From NCBI GenBank assembly GCA_963971285.1, contig OZ020253.1, forward strand, positions 15,326,528-15,390,527: a stretch of DNA of 64,000 bases. The letters run 5' to 3'. The number at the start of each line of letters is the position of its first letter. Position 1 is the first letter of the stretch. Shown here one piece after another: positions 24,949 to 37,317 of this stretch. A program made the position numbers and the translations under genes. The stretch comes from Astropecten irregularis. Lineage: Eukaryota; Echinodermata; Asteroidea; Paxillosida; Astropectinidae. Below the pieces are notes generated by a model. It had not been told where the DNA came from, made no database searches, and worked only from the letters and a program-made list of their open reading frames with translations.

Positions 24949-26033
24949 TATACTTGGCTTTTCGGCCCTAAACATGACTTTTGAATTTGTCACAGTCCAT
25001 ATTTTCCTGTACAGTACATTTTGGGCTACCTGTCGTGCAAGTTTCAAGTCGATTGCCTCAGTATTCAGGGAGAAATTTCCAACTCTAGCGTCGAAAAGTC
25101 ACTCATGGTCAAAGTGCAGTTTTAATGCGGCCTGCTCGGCGGCCATCTCGCATAGCGTGTGGTGCTATACTTGGATTTTCGGCCATGAACATGACTTTGG
25201 AATTTGGCAGAGCCAATACTTTCCTGTAGAGTACATGTGGGGCTACATGTCGTGCAAGTTTCAAGTCGATTGCCTCCGTATTCAGGGAAAAATTTCCAAC
25301 TCTAGCGTCAAAAAGTGTCTCATAGTCTAAGTGCAGTTTTAATGCAGCCTGCTCGGAGGCCTTCACGCATAGCGTGTGGTGTTATACTTGGATTTTCGGC
25401 CATGAACATGACTTTGTAATTTGGCACAGCCCATATTTCCCTGTAGAGTTCATCTGGGGCTCCATGTCGTGCAAGTTTCAAGTCGATTGCCTCAGTATTC
25501 TTGGAGAAATTTCCAACTCTAGCGTCAAAAAGTGTGTCATAGTCTAAGTGCAGTTTTAATGCGGCCTGCTCGGAGGCCTTCACGCATAGCATGTGGTGCT
25601 ATACTTTGATTTTCGGCCATGAACATGACTTTGGAATTTGGCACAGCCCATATGTTCCTGTAGAGTACATCTGGGGCTACATGTCGTGCAAGTTTCTAGT
25701 CGATTGCCTCAGTATTCAGGGAAAAATGTCCAACTCTAGCGTCAAAAAGTGTCTCATAGTCTAAGTGCAGTTTTAATGCGGCCTGCTCGGAGGCCTTCAC
25801 GCATAGCATGTGGTGCTATACTTTGATTTTCGGCCATGAACATGACTTTGGAATTTGGCACAGCCCATATGTTCCTGTAGAGTACATCTGGGGCTACATG
25901 TCGTGCAAGTTTCAAGTCGATTGCCTCAGTATTCAGGGAAAAATTTCCAACTCTAGGGTCAAAAAGTGTCTCATAGTCTAAGTGCAGTTTTAATGCGGCC
26001 TGCTCGGAGGCTTTCACGCATAGCGTGTGGTGA
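24949..26033. repeat. Link P-R-V-S-S
   Basis: Five monomers. The P has private changes (TTGGCTTTTCGG, GACTTTTGAATTT). The V has ATTCTTGGAG instead of ATTCATGGAG. The second S (25817) switches to a Q-type 3' half (CAAGTCG, GGGAAAAATTTCC, CTAGGGTC) and ends GGAGGCTTTCAC, so it is an S-Q chimera leading back into the six-monomer block. Confidence 0.84.
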
Positions 26034-27335
26034 TATACTTGGATTTTCGGCCCTAAACATGACTTTGGAATTTGTTACAGTCCATATTTTCCTGTACAGT
26101 ACATTTTGGGCTACATGTCGTGCAAGTTTCAAGTCGATTGCCTCAGTATTCAGGGAGAAATTTCCAACTCTAGCGTCGAAAAGTCACTCATGGTCAAAGT
26201 GCAGTTTTAATGCGGCCTGCTCGGAGGCCTTCACGCATAGCTTGTGGTGATATACTTGGATTTTCGGCCCTAAACATGACTTTGGAATTTGTCACAGTCC
26301 ATATTTTCCTGTACAGTACATTTTGGGCTACATGTCGTGCAAGTTTCAAGTCGATTGCCTCAGTATTCAGGGAGAAATTTCCAACTCTAGCGTCGAAAAG
26401 TCACTCATGGTCAAAGTGCAGTTTTAATGCGGCCTGCTCGGAGGCCTTCTCTCATAGCGTGTGGTGCTATACTTGGATTTTCGGCCATGAACATGACTTT
26501 GGAATTTGGCAGAGCCAAAACTTTCCTGTAGAGTACATGTGGGGCTACATGTCGTGCAAGTTTCAAGTCGATTGCCTCAGTATTCAGGGAAAAATTTCCA
26601 ACTCTAGCGTCAAAAAGTGTCTCATAGTCTAAGTGCAGTTTTAATGCAGCCTGCTCGGAGGCCTTCACGCATAGCGTGTGGTGTTATACTTGGATTTTCG
26701 GCCATGAACATGACTTTGGAATTTGGCACAGCCCATATGTTCCTGTAGAGTACATCTGGGGCTACATGTCGTGCAAGTTTCTAGTCGATTGCCTCAGTAT
26801 TCAGGGAAAAATGTCCAACTCTAGCGTCAAAAAGTGTCTCATAGTCTAAGTGCAGTTTTAATGCGGCCTGCTCGGAGGCCTTCACGCATAGCGTGTGGTG
26901 ATATACTTGGATTTTCGGCCCTAAACATGACTTTGGAATTTGTCACAGTCCATATTTTCCTGTACAGTACATTTTGGGCTACATGTCGTGCAAGTGTCAA
27001 GTCGATTGCCTCAGTATTCAGGGAGAAATTTCCAACTCTAGCGTCGAAAAGTCACTCATGGTCAAAGTGCAGTTTTAATGCGGCCTGCTCGGCGGCCATC
27101 TCGCATAGCGTGTGGTGCTATACTTGGATTTTCGGCCATGAACATGACTTTGGAATTTGGCAGAGCCAATACTTTCCTGTAGAGTACATGTGGGGCTACA
27201 TGTCGTGCAAGTTTCAAGTCGATTGCCTCCGTATTCAGGGAAAAATTTCCAACTCTAGCGTCAAAAAGTGTCTCATAGTCTAAGTGCAGTTTTAATGCAG
27301 CCTGCTCGGAGGCCTTCACGCATAGCGTGTGGTGT
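26034..27335. repeat. Six-monomer block P-P-R-S-P-R, third copy
   Basis: Same order and same private marks as 20826-22127 (CTTCTCTCATAG, CCAAAACTTTCC, AAGTGTCAAG). The last R has CCTCCGTATTC and ends GCAGCC before a V. The block is 3906 bp (18 monomers) after the second copy. Confidence 0.86.
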
Positions 27336-30300
27336 TATACTTGGATTTTCGGCCATGAACATGACTTTGTAATTTGGCACAGCCCATATTTCCATGTAGA
27401 GTTCATCTGGGGCTCCATGTCGTGCAAGTTTCAAGTCGATTGCCTCAGTATTCATGGAGAAATTTTCAACTCTAGCGTCAACAAGTGTGTCATAGTCTAA
27501 GTGCAGTTTTAATGCGGCCTGCTCGGAGGCCTTCACGCATAGCATGTGGTGCTATACTTTGATTTTCGGCCATGAACATGACTTTGGAATTTGGCACAGC
27601 CCATATGTTCCTGTAGAGTACATCTGGGGCTACATGTCGTGCAAGTTTCTAGTCGATTGCCTCAGTATTCAGGGAAAAATGTCCAACTCTAGCGTCAAAA
27701 AGTGTCTCATAGTCTAAGTGCAGTTTTAATGCGGCCTGCTCGGAGGCCTTCACGCATAGCGTGTGGTGATATACTTGGATTTTCGGCCATGAACATGACT
27801 TTGTAATTTGGCACAGCCCATATTTCCCTGTAGAGTACATGTGGGGCTACATGTCGTGCAAGTTTCTAGTCGATTGCCTCAGTATTCAGGGAAAAATTTC
27901 CAACTCTAGGGTCAAAAAGTGTCTCATAGTCTAAGTGCAGTTTTAATGCGGCCTGCTCGGAGGCCTTCACGCATAGCGTGTGGTGATATACTTGGATTTT
28001 CGGCCCTAAACATGACTTTGGAATTTGTTACAGTCCATATTTTCCTGTACAGTACATTTTGGGCTACATGTCGTGCAAGTTTCAAGTCGATTGCCTCAGT
28101 ATTCAGGGAGAAGTTTCCAACTCTAGCGTCGAAAAGTCACTCATGGTCAAAGTGCAGTTTTAATGCGGCCTGCTCGGAGGCCTTCACGCATAGCTTGTGG
28201 TGATATACTTGGATTTTCGGCCCTAAACATGACTTTGGAATTTGTCACAGTCCATATTTTCCTGTACAGTACATTTTGGGCTACATGTCGTGCAAGTTTC
28301 AAGTCGATTGCCTCAGTATTCAGGGAGAAATTTCCAACTCTAGCGTCAAAAAGTCACTCATGGTCAAAGTGCAGTTTTAATGCGGCCTGCTCGGCGGCCA
28401 TCTCGCATAGCGTGTGGTGCTATACTTGGATTTTCGGCCATGAACATGACTTTGTAATTCGGCACAGCCAATATTTCCCTGTAGAGTACATGTGGGGCTA
28501 CATGTCGTGCAAGTTTCAAGTCGATTGCCTCAGTATTCAGGGAAAAATTTCCAACTCTAGGGTCAAAAAGTGTCTCATAGTCTAAGTGCAGTTTTAATGC
28601 GGCCTGCTCGGAGGCCTTCATGCATAGCGTGTGGTGATATACTTGGATTTTCGGCCCTAAACATGACTTTGGAATTTGTCACAGTCCATATTTTCCTGTA
28701 CAGTACATTTTGGGCTACATGTCGTGCAAGTTTCAAATCGATTGCCTCAGTATTCAGGGAGAAATTTCCAACTCTAGCGTCGAAAAGTCACTCATGGTCA
28801 AAGTGCAGTTTTAATGCGGCCTGCTCGGCGGCCATCTCGCATAGCGTGTGGTGCTATACTTGGATTTTCGGCCATGAACATGACTTTGGAATTTGGCAGA
28901 GCCAATACTTTCCTGTAGAGTACATGTGGGGCTACATGTCGTGCAAGTTTCAAGTCGATTGCCTCCGTATTCAGGGAAAAATTTCCAACTCTAGCGTCAA
29001 AAAGTGTCTCATAGTCTAAGTGCAGTTTTAATGCAGCCTGCTCGGAGGCCTTCACGCATAGCGTGTGGTGTTATACTTGGATTTTCGGCCATGAACATGA
29101 CTTTGTAATTTGGCACAGCCCATATTTCCCTGTAGAGTACATCTGGGGCTCCATGTCGTGCAAGTTTCAAGTCGATTGCCTCAGTATTCATGGAGAAATT
29201 TCCAACTCTAGCGTCAAAAAGTGTGTCATAGTCTAAGTGCAGTTTTAATGCGGCCTGCTCGGAGGCCTTCACGCATAGCATGTGGTGCTATACTTTGATT
29301 TTCGGCCATGAACATGACTTTGGAATTTGGCACAGCCCATATGTTCCTGTAGAGTACATCTGGGGCTACATGTCGTGCAAGTTTCTAGTCGATTGCCTCA
29401 GTATTCAGGGAAAAATGTCCAACTCTAGCGTCAAAAAGTGTCTCATAGTCTAAGTGCAGTTTTAATGCGGCCTGCTCGGAGGCCTTCACGCATAGCGTGT
29501 GGTGATATACTTGGATTTTCGGCCATGAAAATGACTTTGTAATTTGGCACAGCCCATATTTCCCTGTAGAGTACATGTGGGGCTACATGTCGTGCAAGTT
29601 TCAAGTCGATTGCCTCAGTATTCAGGGAAAAATTTCCAACTCTAGGGTCAAAAAGTGTCTCATAGTCTAAGTGCAGTTTTAATGCGGCCTGCTCGGAGGC
29701 TTTCACGCATAGCGTGTGGTGATATACTTGGATTTTCGGCCCTAAACATGACTTTGGAATTTGTTACAGTCCATATTTTCCTGTACAGTACATTTTGGGC
29801 TACATGTCGTGCAAGTTTCAAGTCGATTGCCTCAGTATTCAGGGAGAAATTTCCAACTCTAGCGTCGAAAAGTCACTCATGGTCAAAGTGCAGTTTTAAT
29901 GCGGCCTGCTCGGAGGCCTTCACGCATAGCTTGTGGTGATATACTTGGATTTTCGGCCCTAAACATGACTTTGGAATTTGTCACAGTCCATATTTTCCTG
30001 TACAGTACATTTTGGGCTACATGTCGTGCAAGTTTCAAGTCGATTGCCTCAGTATTCAGGGAGAAATTTCCAACTCTAGCGTCAAAAAGTGTCTCATAGT
30101 CTAAGTGCAGTTTTAATGCAGCCTGCTCGGAGGCCTTCACGCATAGCGTGTGGTGTTATACTTGGATTTTCGGCCATGAACATGACTTTGGAATTTGGCA
30201 CAGCCCATATGTTCCTGTAGAGTACATCTGGGGCTACATGTCGTGCAAGTTTCTAGTCGATTGCCTCAGTATTCAGGGAAAAATGTCCAACTCTAGCGTC

Positions 30301-31458
30301 AAAAAGTGTCTCATAGTCTAAGTGCAGTTTTAATGCGGCCTGCTCGGAGGCCTTCACGCATAGCGTGTGGTGATATACTTGGATTTTCGGCCCTAAACAT
30401 GACTTTGGAATTTGTCACAGTCCATATTTTCCTGTACAGTACATTTTGGGCTACATGTCGTGCAAGTGTCAAGTCGATTGCCTCAGTATTCAGGGAGAAA
30501 TTTCCAACTCTAGCGTCGAAAAGTCACTCATGGTCAAAGTGCAGTTTTAATGCGGCCTGCTCGGCGGCCATCTCGCATAGCGTGTGGTGCTATACTTGGA
30601 TTTTCGGCCATGAACATGACTTTGGAATTTGGCAGAGCCAATACTTTCCTGTAGAGTACATGTGGGGCTACATGTCGTGCAAGTTTCAAGTCGATTGCCT
30701 CCGTATTCAGGGAAAAATTTCCAACTCTAGCGTCAAAAAGTGTCTCATAGTCTAAGTGCAGTTTTAATGCAGCCTGCTCGGAGGCCTTCACGCATAGCGT
30801 GTGGTGTTATACTTGGATTTTCGGCCATGAACATGACTTTGTAATTTGGCACAGCCCATATTTCCATGTAGAGTTCATCTGGGGCTCCATGTCGTGCAAG
30901 TTTCAAGTCGATTGCCTCAGTATTCATGGAGAAATTTTCAACTCTAGCGTCAAAAAGTGTGTCATAGTCTAAGTGCAGTTTTAATGCGGCCTGCTCGGAG
31001 GCCTTCACGCATAGCATGTGGTGCTATACTTTGATTTTCGGCCATGAACATGACTTTGGAATTTGGCACAGCCCATATGTTCCTGTAGAGTACATCTGGG
31101 GCTACATGTCGTGCAAGTTTCTAGTCGATTGCCTCAGTATTCAGGGAAAAATGTCCAACTCTAGCGTCAAAAAGTGTCTCATAGTCTAAGTGCAGTTTTA
31201 ATGCGGCCTGCTCGGAGGCCTTCACGCATAGCGTGTGGTGATATACTTGGATTTTCGGCCATGAACATGACTTTGTAATTTGGCACAGCCCATATTTCCC
31301 TGTAGAGTACATGTGGGGCTACATGTCGTGCAAGTTTCAAGTCGATTGCCTCCGTATTCAGGGAAAAATTTCCAACTCTAGCGTCAAAAAGTGTCTCATA
31401 GTCTAAGTGCAGTTTTAATGCAGCCTGCTCGGAGGCCTTCACGCATAGCGTGTGGTGT
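27336..31458. repeat. 19-monomer unit, copy 1
   Basis: Order: V-S-Q-P-P-Q-P-R-V-S-Q-P-P-S-P-R-V-S-Q. Marks: GTCAACAAGTGTG near 27478, TTTCTAGTCG in the first Q, GGGAGAAGTTTCC near 28106, TAATTCGGCAC near 28456, CTTCATGCATAG near 28618 and CAAATCG near 28735. The last member (31242) is a Q-R chimera that leads into the next copy. Confidence 0.9.
31242..31458. repeat. Q-R chimeric monomer at the 19-monomer junction
   Basis: The 5' half is Q (TTTGTAATTTGGCACAGCCC, CATGTGGGGC). The 3' half is R (CCTCCGTATTC, CTAGCGTCAAAAAG, GCAGCCTGC), followed directly by V as after an R. The breakpoint lies in the shared stretch between about offsets 74 and 111. Such a monomer is expected where a Q and an R recombined out of register. 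Confidence 0.9.
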
Positions 31459-34400
31459 TATACTTGGATTTTCGGCCATGAACATGACTTTGTAATTTGG
31501 CACAGCCCATATTTCCATGTAGAGTTCATCTGGGGCTCCATGTCGTGCAAGTTTCAAGTCGATTGCCTCAGTATTCATGGAGAAATTTTCAACTCTAGCG
31601 TCAACAAGTGTGTCATAGTCTAAGTGCAGTTTTAATGCGGCCTGCTCGGAGGCCTTCACGCATAGCATGTGGTGCTATACTTTGATTTTCGGCCATGAAC
31701 ATGACTTTGGAATTTGGCACAGCCCATATGTTCCTGTAGAGTACATCTGGGGCTACATGTCGTGCAAGTTTCTAGTCGATTGCCTCAGTATTCAGGGAAA
31801 AATGTCCAACTCTAGCGTCAAAAAGTGTCTCATAGTCTAAGTGCAGTTTTAATGCGGCCTGCTCGGAGGCCTTCACGCATAGCGTGTGGTGATATACTTG
31901 GATTTTCGGCCATGAACATGACTTTGTAATTTGGCACAGCCCATATTTCCCTGTAGAGTACATGTGGGGCTACATGTCGTGCAAGTTTCTAGTCGATTGC
32001 CTCAGTATTCAGGGAAAAATTTCCAACTCTAGGGTCAAAAAGTGTCTCATAGTCTAAGTGCAGTTTTAATGCGGCCTGCTCGGAGGCCTTCACGCATAGC
32101 GTGTGGTGATATACTTGGATTTTCGGCCCTAAACATGACTTTGGAATTTGTTACAGTCCATATTTTCCTGTACAGTACATTTTGGGCTACATGTCGTGCA
32201 AGTTTCAAGTCGATTGCCTCAGTATTCAGGGAGAAGTTTCCAACTCTAGCGTCGAAAAGTCACTCATGGTCAAAGTGCAGTTTTAATGCGGCCTGCTCGG
32301 AGGCCTTCACGCATAGCTTGTGGTGATATACTTGGATTTTCGGCCCTAAACATGACTTTGGAATTTGTCACAGTCCATATTTTCCTGTACAGTACATTTT
32401 GGGCTACATGTCGTGCAAGTTTCAAGTCGATTGCCTCAGTATTCAGGGAGAAATTTCCAACTCTAGCGTCAAAAAGTCACTCATGGTCAAAGTGCAGTTT
32501 TAATGCGGCCTGCTCGGCGGCCATCTCGCATAGCGTGTGGTGCTATACTTGGATTTTCGGCCATGAACATGACTTTGTAATTCGGCACAGCCAATATTTC
32601 CCTGTAGAGTACATGTGGGGCTACATGTCGTGCAAGTTTCAAGTCGATTGCCTCAGTATTCAGGGAAAAATTTCCAACTCTAGGGTCAAAAAGTGTCTCA
32701 TAGTCTAAGTGCAGTTTTAATGCGGCCTGCTCGGAGGCCTTCATGCATAGCGTGTGGTGATATACTTGGATTTTCGGCCCTAAACATGACTTTGGAATTT
32801 GTCACAGTCCATATTTTCCTGTACAGTACATTTTGGGCTACATGTCGTGCAAGTTTCAAATCGATTGCCTCAGTATTCAGGGAGAAATTTCCAACTCTAG
32901 CGTCGAAAAGTCACTCATGGTCAAAGTGCAGTTTTAATGCGGCCTGCTCGGCGGCCATCTCGCATAGCGTGTGGTGCTATACTTGGATTTTCGGCCATGA
33001 ACATGACTTTGGAATTTGGCAGAGCCAATACTTTCCTGTAGAGTACATGTGGGGCTACATGTCGTGCAAGTTTCAAGTCGATTGCCTCCGTATTCAGGGA
33101 AAAATTTCCAACTCTAGCGTCAAAAAGTGTCTCATAGTCTAAGTGCAGTTTTAATGCAGCCTGCTCGGAGGCCTTCACGCATAGCGTGTGGTGTTATACT
33201 TGGATTTTCGGCCATGAACATGACTTTGTAATTTGGCACAGCCCATATTTCCCTGTAGAGTACATCTGGGGCTCCATGTCGTGCAAGTTTCAAGTCGATT
33301 GCCTCAGTATTCATGGAGAAATTTCCAACTCTAGCGTCAAAAAGTGTGTCATAGTCTAAGTGCAGTTTTAATGCGGCCTGCTCGGAGGCCTTCACGCATA
33401 GCATGTGGTGCTATACTTTGATTTTCGGCCATGAACATGACTTTGGAATTTGGCACAGCCCATATGTTCCTGTAGAGTACATCTGGGGCTACATGTCGTG
33501 CAAGTTTCTAGTCGATTGCCTCAGTATTCAGGGAAAAATGTCCAACTCTAGCGTCAAAAAGTGTCTCATAGTCTAAGTGCAGTTTTAATGCGGCCTGCTC
33601 GGAGGCCTTCACGCATAGCGTGTGGTGATATACTTGGATTTTCGGCCATGAACATGACTTTGTAATTTGGCACAGCCCATATTTCCCTGTAGAGTACATG
33701 TGGGGCTACATGTCGTGCAAGTTTCAAGTCGATTGCCTCAGTATTCAGGGAAAAATTTCCAACTCTAGGGTCAAAAAGTGTCTCATAGTCTAAGTGCAGT
33801 TTTAATGCGGCCTGCTCGGAGGCTTTCACGCATAGCGTGTGGTGATATACTTGGATTTTCGGCCCTAAACACGACTTTGGAATTTGTTACAGTCCATATT
33901 TTCCTGTACAGTACATTTTGGGCTACATGTCGTGCAAGTTTCAAGTCGATTGCCTCAGTATTCAGGGAGAAATTTCCAACTCTAGCGTCGAAAAGTCACT
34001 CATGGTCAAAGTGCAGTTTTAATGCGGCCTGCTCGGAGGCCTTCACGCATAGCTTGTGGTGATATACTTGGATTTTCGGCCCTAAACATGACTTTGGAAT
34101 TTGTCACAGTCCATATTTTCCTGTACAGTACATTTTGGGCTACATGTCGTGCAAGTTTCAAGTCGATTGCCTCAGTATTCAGGGAGAAATTTCCAACTCT
34201 AGCGTCAAAAAGTGTCTCATAGTCTAAGTGCAGTTTTAATGCAGCCTGCTCGGAGGCCTTCACGCATAGCGTGTGGTGTTATACTTGGATTTTTGGCCAT
34301 GAACATGACTTTGGAATTTGGCACAGCCCATATGTTCCTGTAGAGTACATCTGGGGCTACATGTCGTGCAAGTTTCTAGTCGATTGCCTCAGTATTCAGG

Positions 34401-35581
34401 GAAAAATGTCCAACTCTAGCGTCAAAAAGTGTCTCATAGTCTAAGTGCAGTTTTAATGCGGCCTGCTCGGAGGCCTTCACGCATAGCGTGTGGTGATATA
34501 CTTGGATTTTCGGCCCTAAACATGACTTTGGAATTTGTCACAGTCCATATTTTCCTGTACAGTACATTTTGGGCTACATGTCGTGCAAGTGTCAAGTCGA
34601 TTGCCTCAGTATTCAGGGAGAAATTTCCAACTCTAGCGTCGAAAAGTCACTCATGGTCAAAGTGCAGTTTTAATGCGGCCTGCTCGGCGGCCATCTCGCA
34701 TAGCGTGTGGTGCTATACTTGGATTTTCGGCCATGAACATGACTTTGGAATTTGGCAGAGCCAATACTTTCCTGTAGAGTACATGTGGGGCTACATGTCG
34801 TGCAAGTTTCAAGTCGATTGCCTCTGTATTCAGGGAAAAATTTCCAACTCTAGCGTCAAAAAGTGTCTCATAGTCTAAGTGCAGTTTTAATGCAGCCTGC
34901 TCGGAGGCCTTCACGCATAGCGTGTGGTGTTATACTTGGATTTTCGGCCATGAACATGACTTTGTAATTTGGCACAGCCCATATTTCCATGTAGAGTTCA
35001 TCTGGGGCTCCATGTCGTGCAAGTTTCAAGTCGATTGCCTCAGTATTCATGGAGAAATTTTCAACTCTAGCGTCAAAAAGTGTGTCATAGTCTAAGTGCA
35101 GTTTTAATGCGGCCTGCTCGGAGGCCTTCACGCATAGCATGTGGTGCTATACTTTGATTTTCGGCCATGAACATGACTTTGGAATTTGGCACAGCCCATA
35201 TGTTCCTGTAGAGTACATCTGGGGCTACATGTCGTGCAAGTTTCTAGTCGATTGCCTCAGTATTCAGGGAAAAATGTCCAACTCTAGCGTCAAAAAGTGT
35301 CTCATAGTCTAAGTGCAGTTTTAATGCGGCCTGCTCGGAGGCCTTCACGCATAGCGTGTGGTGATATACTTGGATTTTCGGCCATGAACATGACTTTGTA
35401 ATTTGGCACAGCCCATATTTCCCTGTAGAGTACATGTGGGGCTACATGTCGTGCAAGTTTCAAGTCGATTGCCTCAGTATTCAGGGAAAAATTTCCAACT
35501 CTAGGGTCAAAAAGTGTCTCATAGTCTAAGTGCAGTTTTAATGCGGCCTGCTCGGAGGCCTTCACGCATAGCGTGTGGTGA
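31459..35581. repeat. 19-monomer unit, copy 2
   Basis: Offset 4123 bp from copy 1, with every marker above repeated. I see only a handful of differences: AACATGACTTTG at 33871 is AACACGACTTTG, the S at 34280 has TTTTTGGCC, the R near 34825 reads CCTCTGTATTC, and the last monomer is a normal Q. The near identity points to recent duplication. Confidence 0.9.
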
Positions 35582-37100
35582 TATACTTGGATTTTCGGCC
35601 CTAAACATGACTTTGGAATTTGTTACAGTCCATATTTTCCTGTACAGTACATTTTGGGCTACATGTCGTGCAAGTTTCAAGTCGATTGCCTCAGTATTCA
35701 GGGAGAAGTTTCCAACTCTAGCGTCGAAAAGTCACTCATGGTCAAAGTGCAGTTTTAATGCGGCCTGCTCGGAGGCCTTCACGCATAGCTTGTGGTGATA
35801 TACTTGGATTTTCGGCCCTAAACATGACTTTGGAATTTGTCACAGTCCATATTTTCCTGTACAGTACATTTTGGGCTACATGTCGTGCAAGTTTCAAGTC
35901 GATTGCCTCAGTATTCAGGGAGAAATTTCCAACTCTAGCGTCAAAAAGTCACTCATGGTCAAAGTGCAGTTTTAATGCGGCCTGCTCGGCGGCCATCTCG
36001 CATAGCGTGTGGTGCTATACTTGGATTTTCGGCCATGAACATGACTTTGTAATTTGGCACAGCCAATATGTCCCTGTAGAGTACATGTGGGGCTACATGT
36101 CTTGCAAGTTTCAAGTCGATTGCCTCAGTATTCAGGGAAAAATTTCCAACTCTAGGGTCAAAAAGTGTCTCATAGTCTAAGTGCAGTTTTAATGCGGCCT
36201 GCTCGGAGGCCTTCATGCATAGCGTGTGGTGATATACTTGGATTTTCGGCCCTAAACATGACTTTGGAATTTGTCACAGTCCATATTTTCCTGTACAGTA
36301 CATTTTGGGCTACATGTCGTGCAAGTTTCAAGTCGATTGCCTCAGTATTCAGGGAGAAATTTCCAACTCTAGCGTCGAAAAGTCACTCATGGTCAAAGTG
36401 CAGTTTTAATGCGGCCTGCTCGGCGGCCATCTCGCATAGCGTGTGGTGCTATACTTGGATTTTCGGCCATGAACATGACTTTGGAATTTGGCAGAGCCAA
36501 TACTTTCCTGTAGAGTACATGTGGGGCTACATGTCGTGCAAGTTTCAAGTCGATTGCCTCAGTATTCAGGGGAAAATTTCCAACTCTAGCGTCAAAAAGT
36601 GTCTCATAGTCTAAGTGCAGTTTTAATGCAGCCTGCTCGGAGGCCTTCACGCATAGCGTGTGGTGTTATACTTGGATTTTCGGCCATGAACATGACTTTG
36701 GAATTTGGCACAGCCCATATGTTCCTGTAGAGTACATCTGGGGCTACATGTCGTGCAAGTTTCTAGTCGATTGCCTCAGTATTCAGGGAAAAATGTCCAA
36801 CTCTAGCGTCGAAAAGTGTCTCATAGTCTAAGTGCAGTTTTAATGCGGCCTGCTCGGAGGCCTTCACGCATAGCATGTGGTGCTATACTTTGATTTTCGG
36901 CCATGTACATGACTTTGGAATTTGGCACAGCCCATATGTTCCTGTAGAGTACATCTGGGGCTACATGTCGTGCAAGTTTCTAGTCGATTGCCTCAGTATT
37001 CAGGGAAAAATGTCCAACTCTAGCGTCAAAAAGTGTCTCATAGTCTAAGTGCAGTTTTAATGCGGCCTGCTCGGCGGCCATCTCGCATAGCGTGTGGTGC
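35582..37100. repeat. Seven-monomer link P-P-Q-P-R-S-S
   Basis: Begins with the GGGAGAAGTTTCC form of P, as in the 19-monomer units, then a Q with CAGCCAATATGTCCC and CATGTCTTGC. It ends with R (CAGGGGAAAATTTCC), S (GTCGAAAAGTGTC) and S (CCATGTACATG). This P-Q-P-R-S-S order becomes the constant 3' part of most right-domain units. Confidence 0.87.
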
Positions 37101-37317
37101 TATACTTGGATTTTCTGCCATGAACATGACTTTGGAATTTGTCACAGTCCATATTTTCCTGTACAGTACATTTGGGGCTACATGTCGTGCAAGTTTCAAG
37201 TCGATTGCGTCAGTATTCAGGGAGAAATTTCCAACTCTAGCGTCGAAAAGTCACTCATGGTCAAAGTGCAGTTTTAATGCGGCCTGCTCGGCGGCCATCT
37301 CGCATAGCGTGTGGTGA
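37101..37317 (+). repeat. Class M monomer, first copy
   Basis: Reads TATACTTGGATTTTCTGCC, replacing the CG of TTTTCGGCC, then ATGAACATGACTTTGGAA as in R and S, then a P body (TTTGTCACAGTCC, TACAGTACATTTGGGGC). Further private marks are GATTGCGTCAGTATTC and the ending GGCGGCCATCTC. It looks like a recombinant of an S-type start and a P body, plus later point changes. It is the best landmark for reading the unit lengths of the right domain. Confidence 0.9.
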
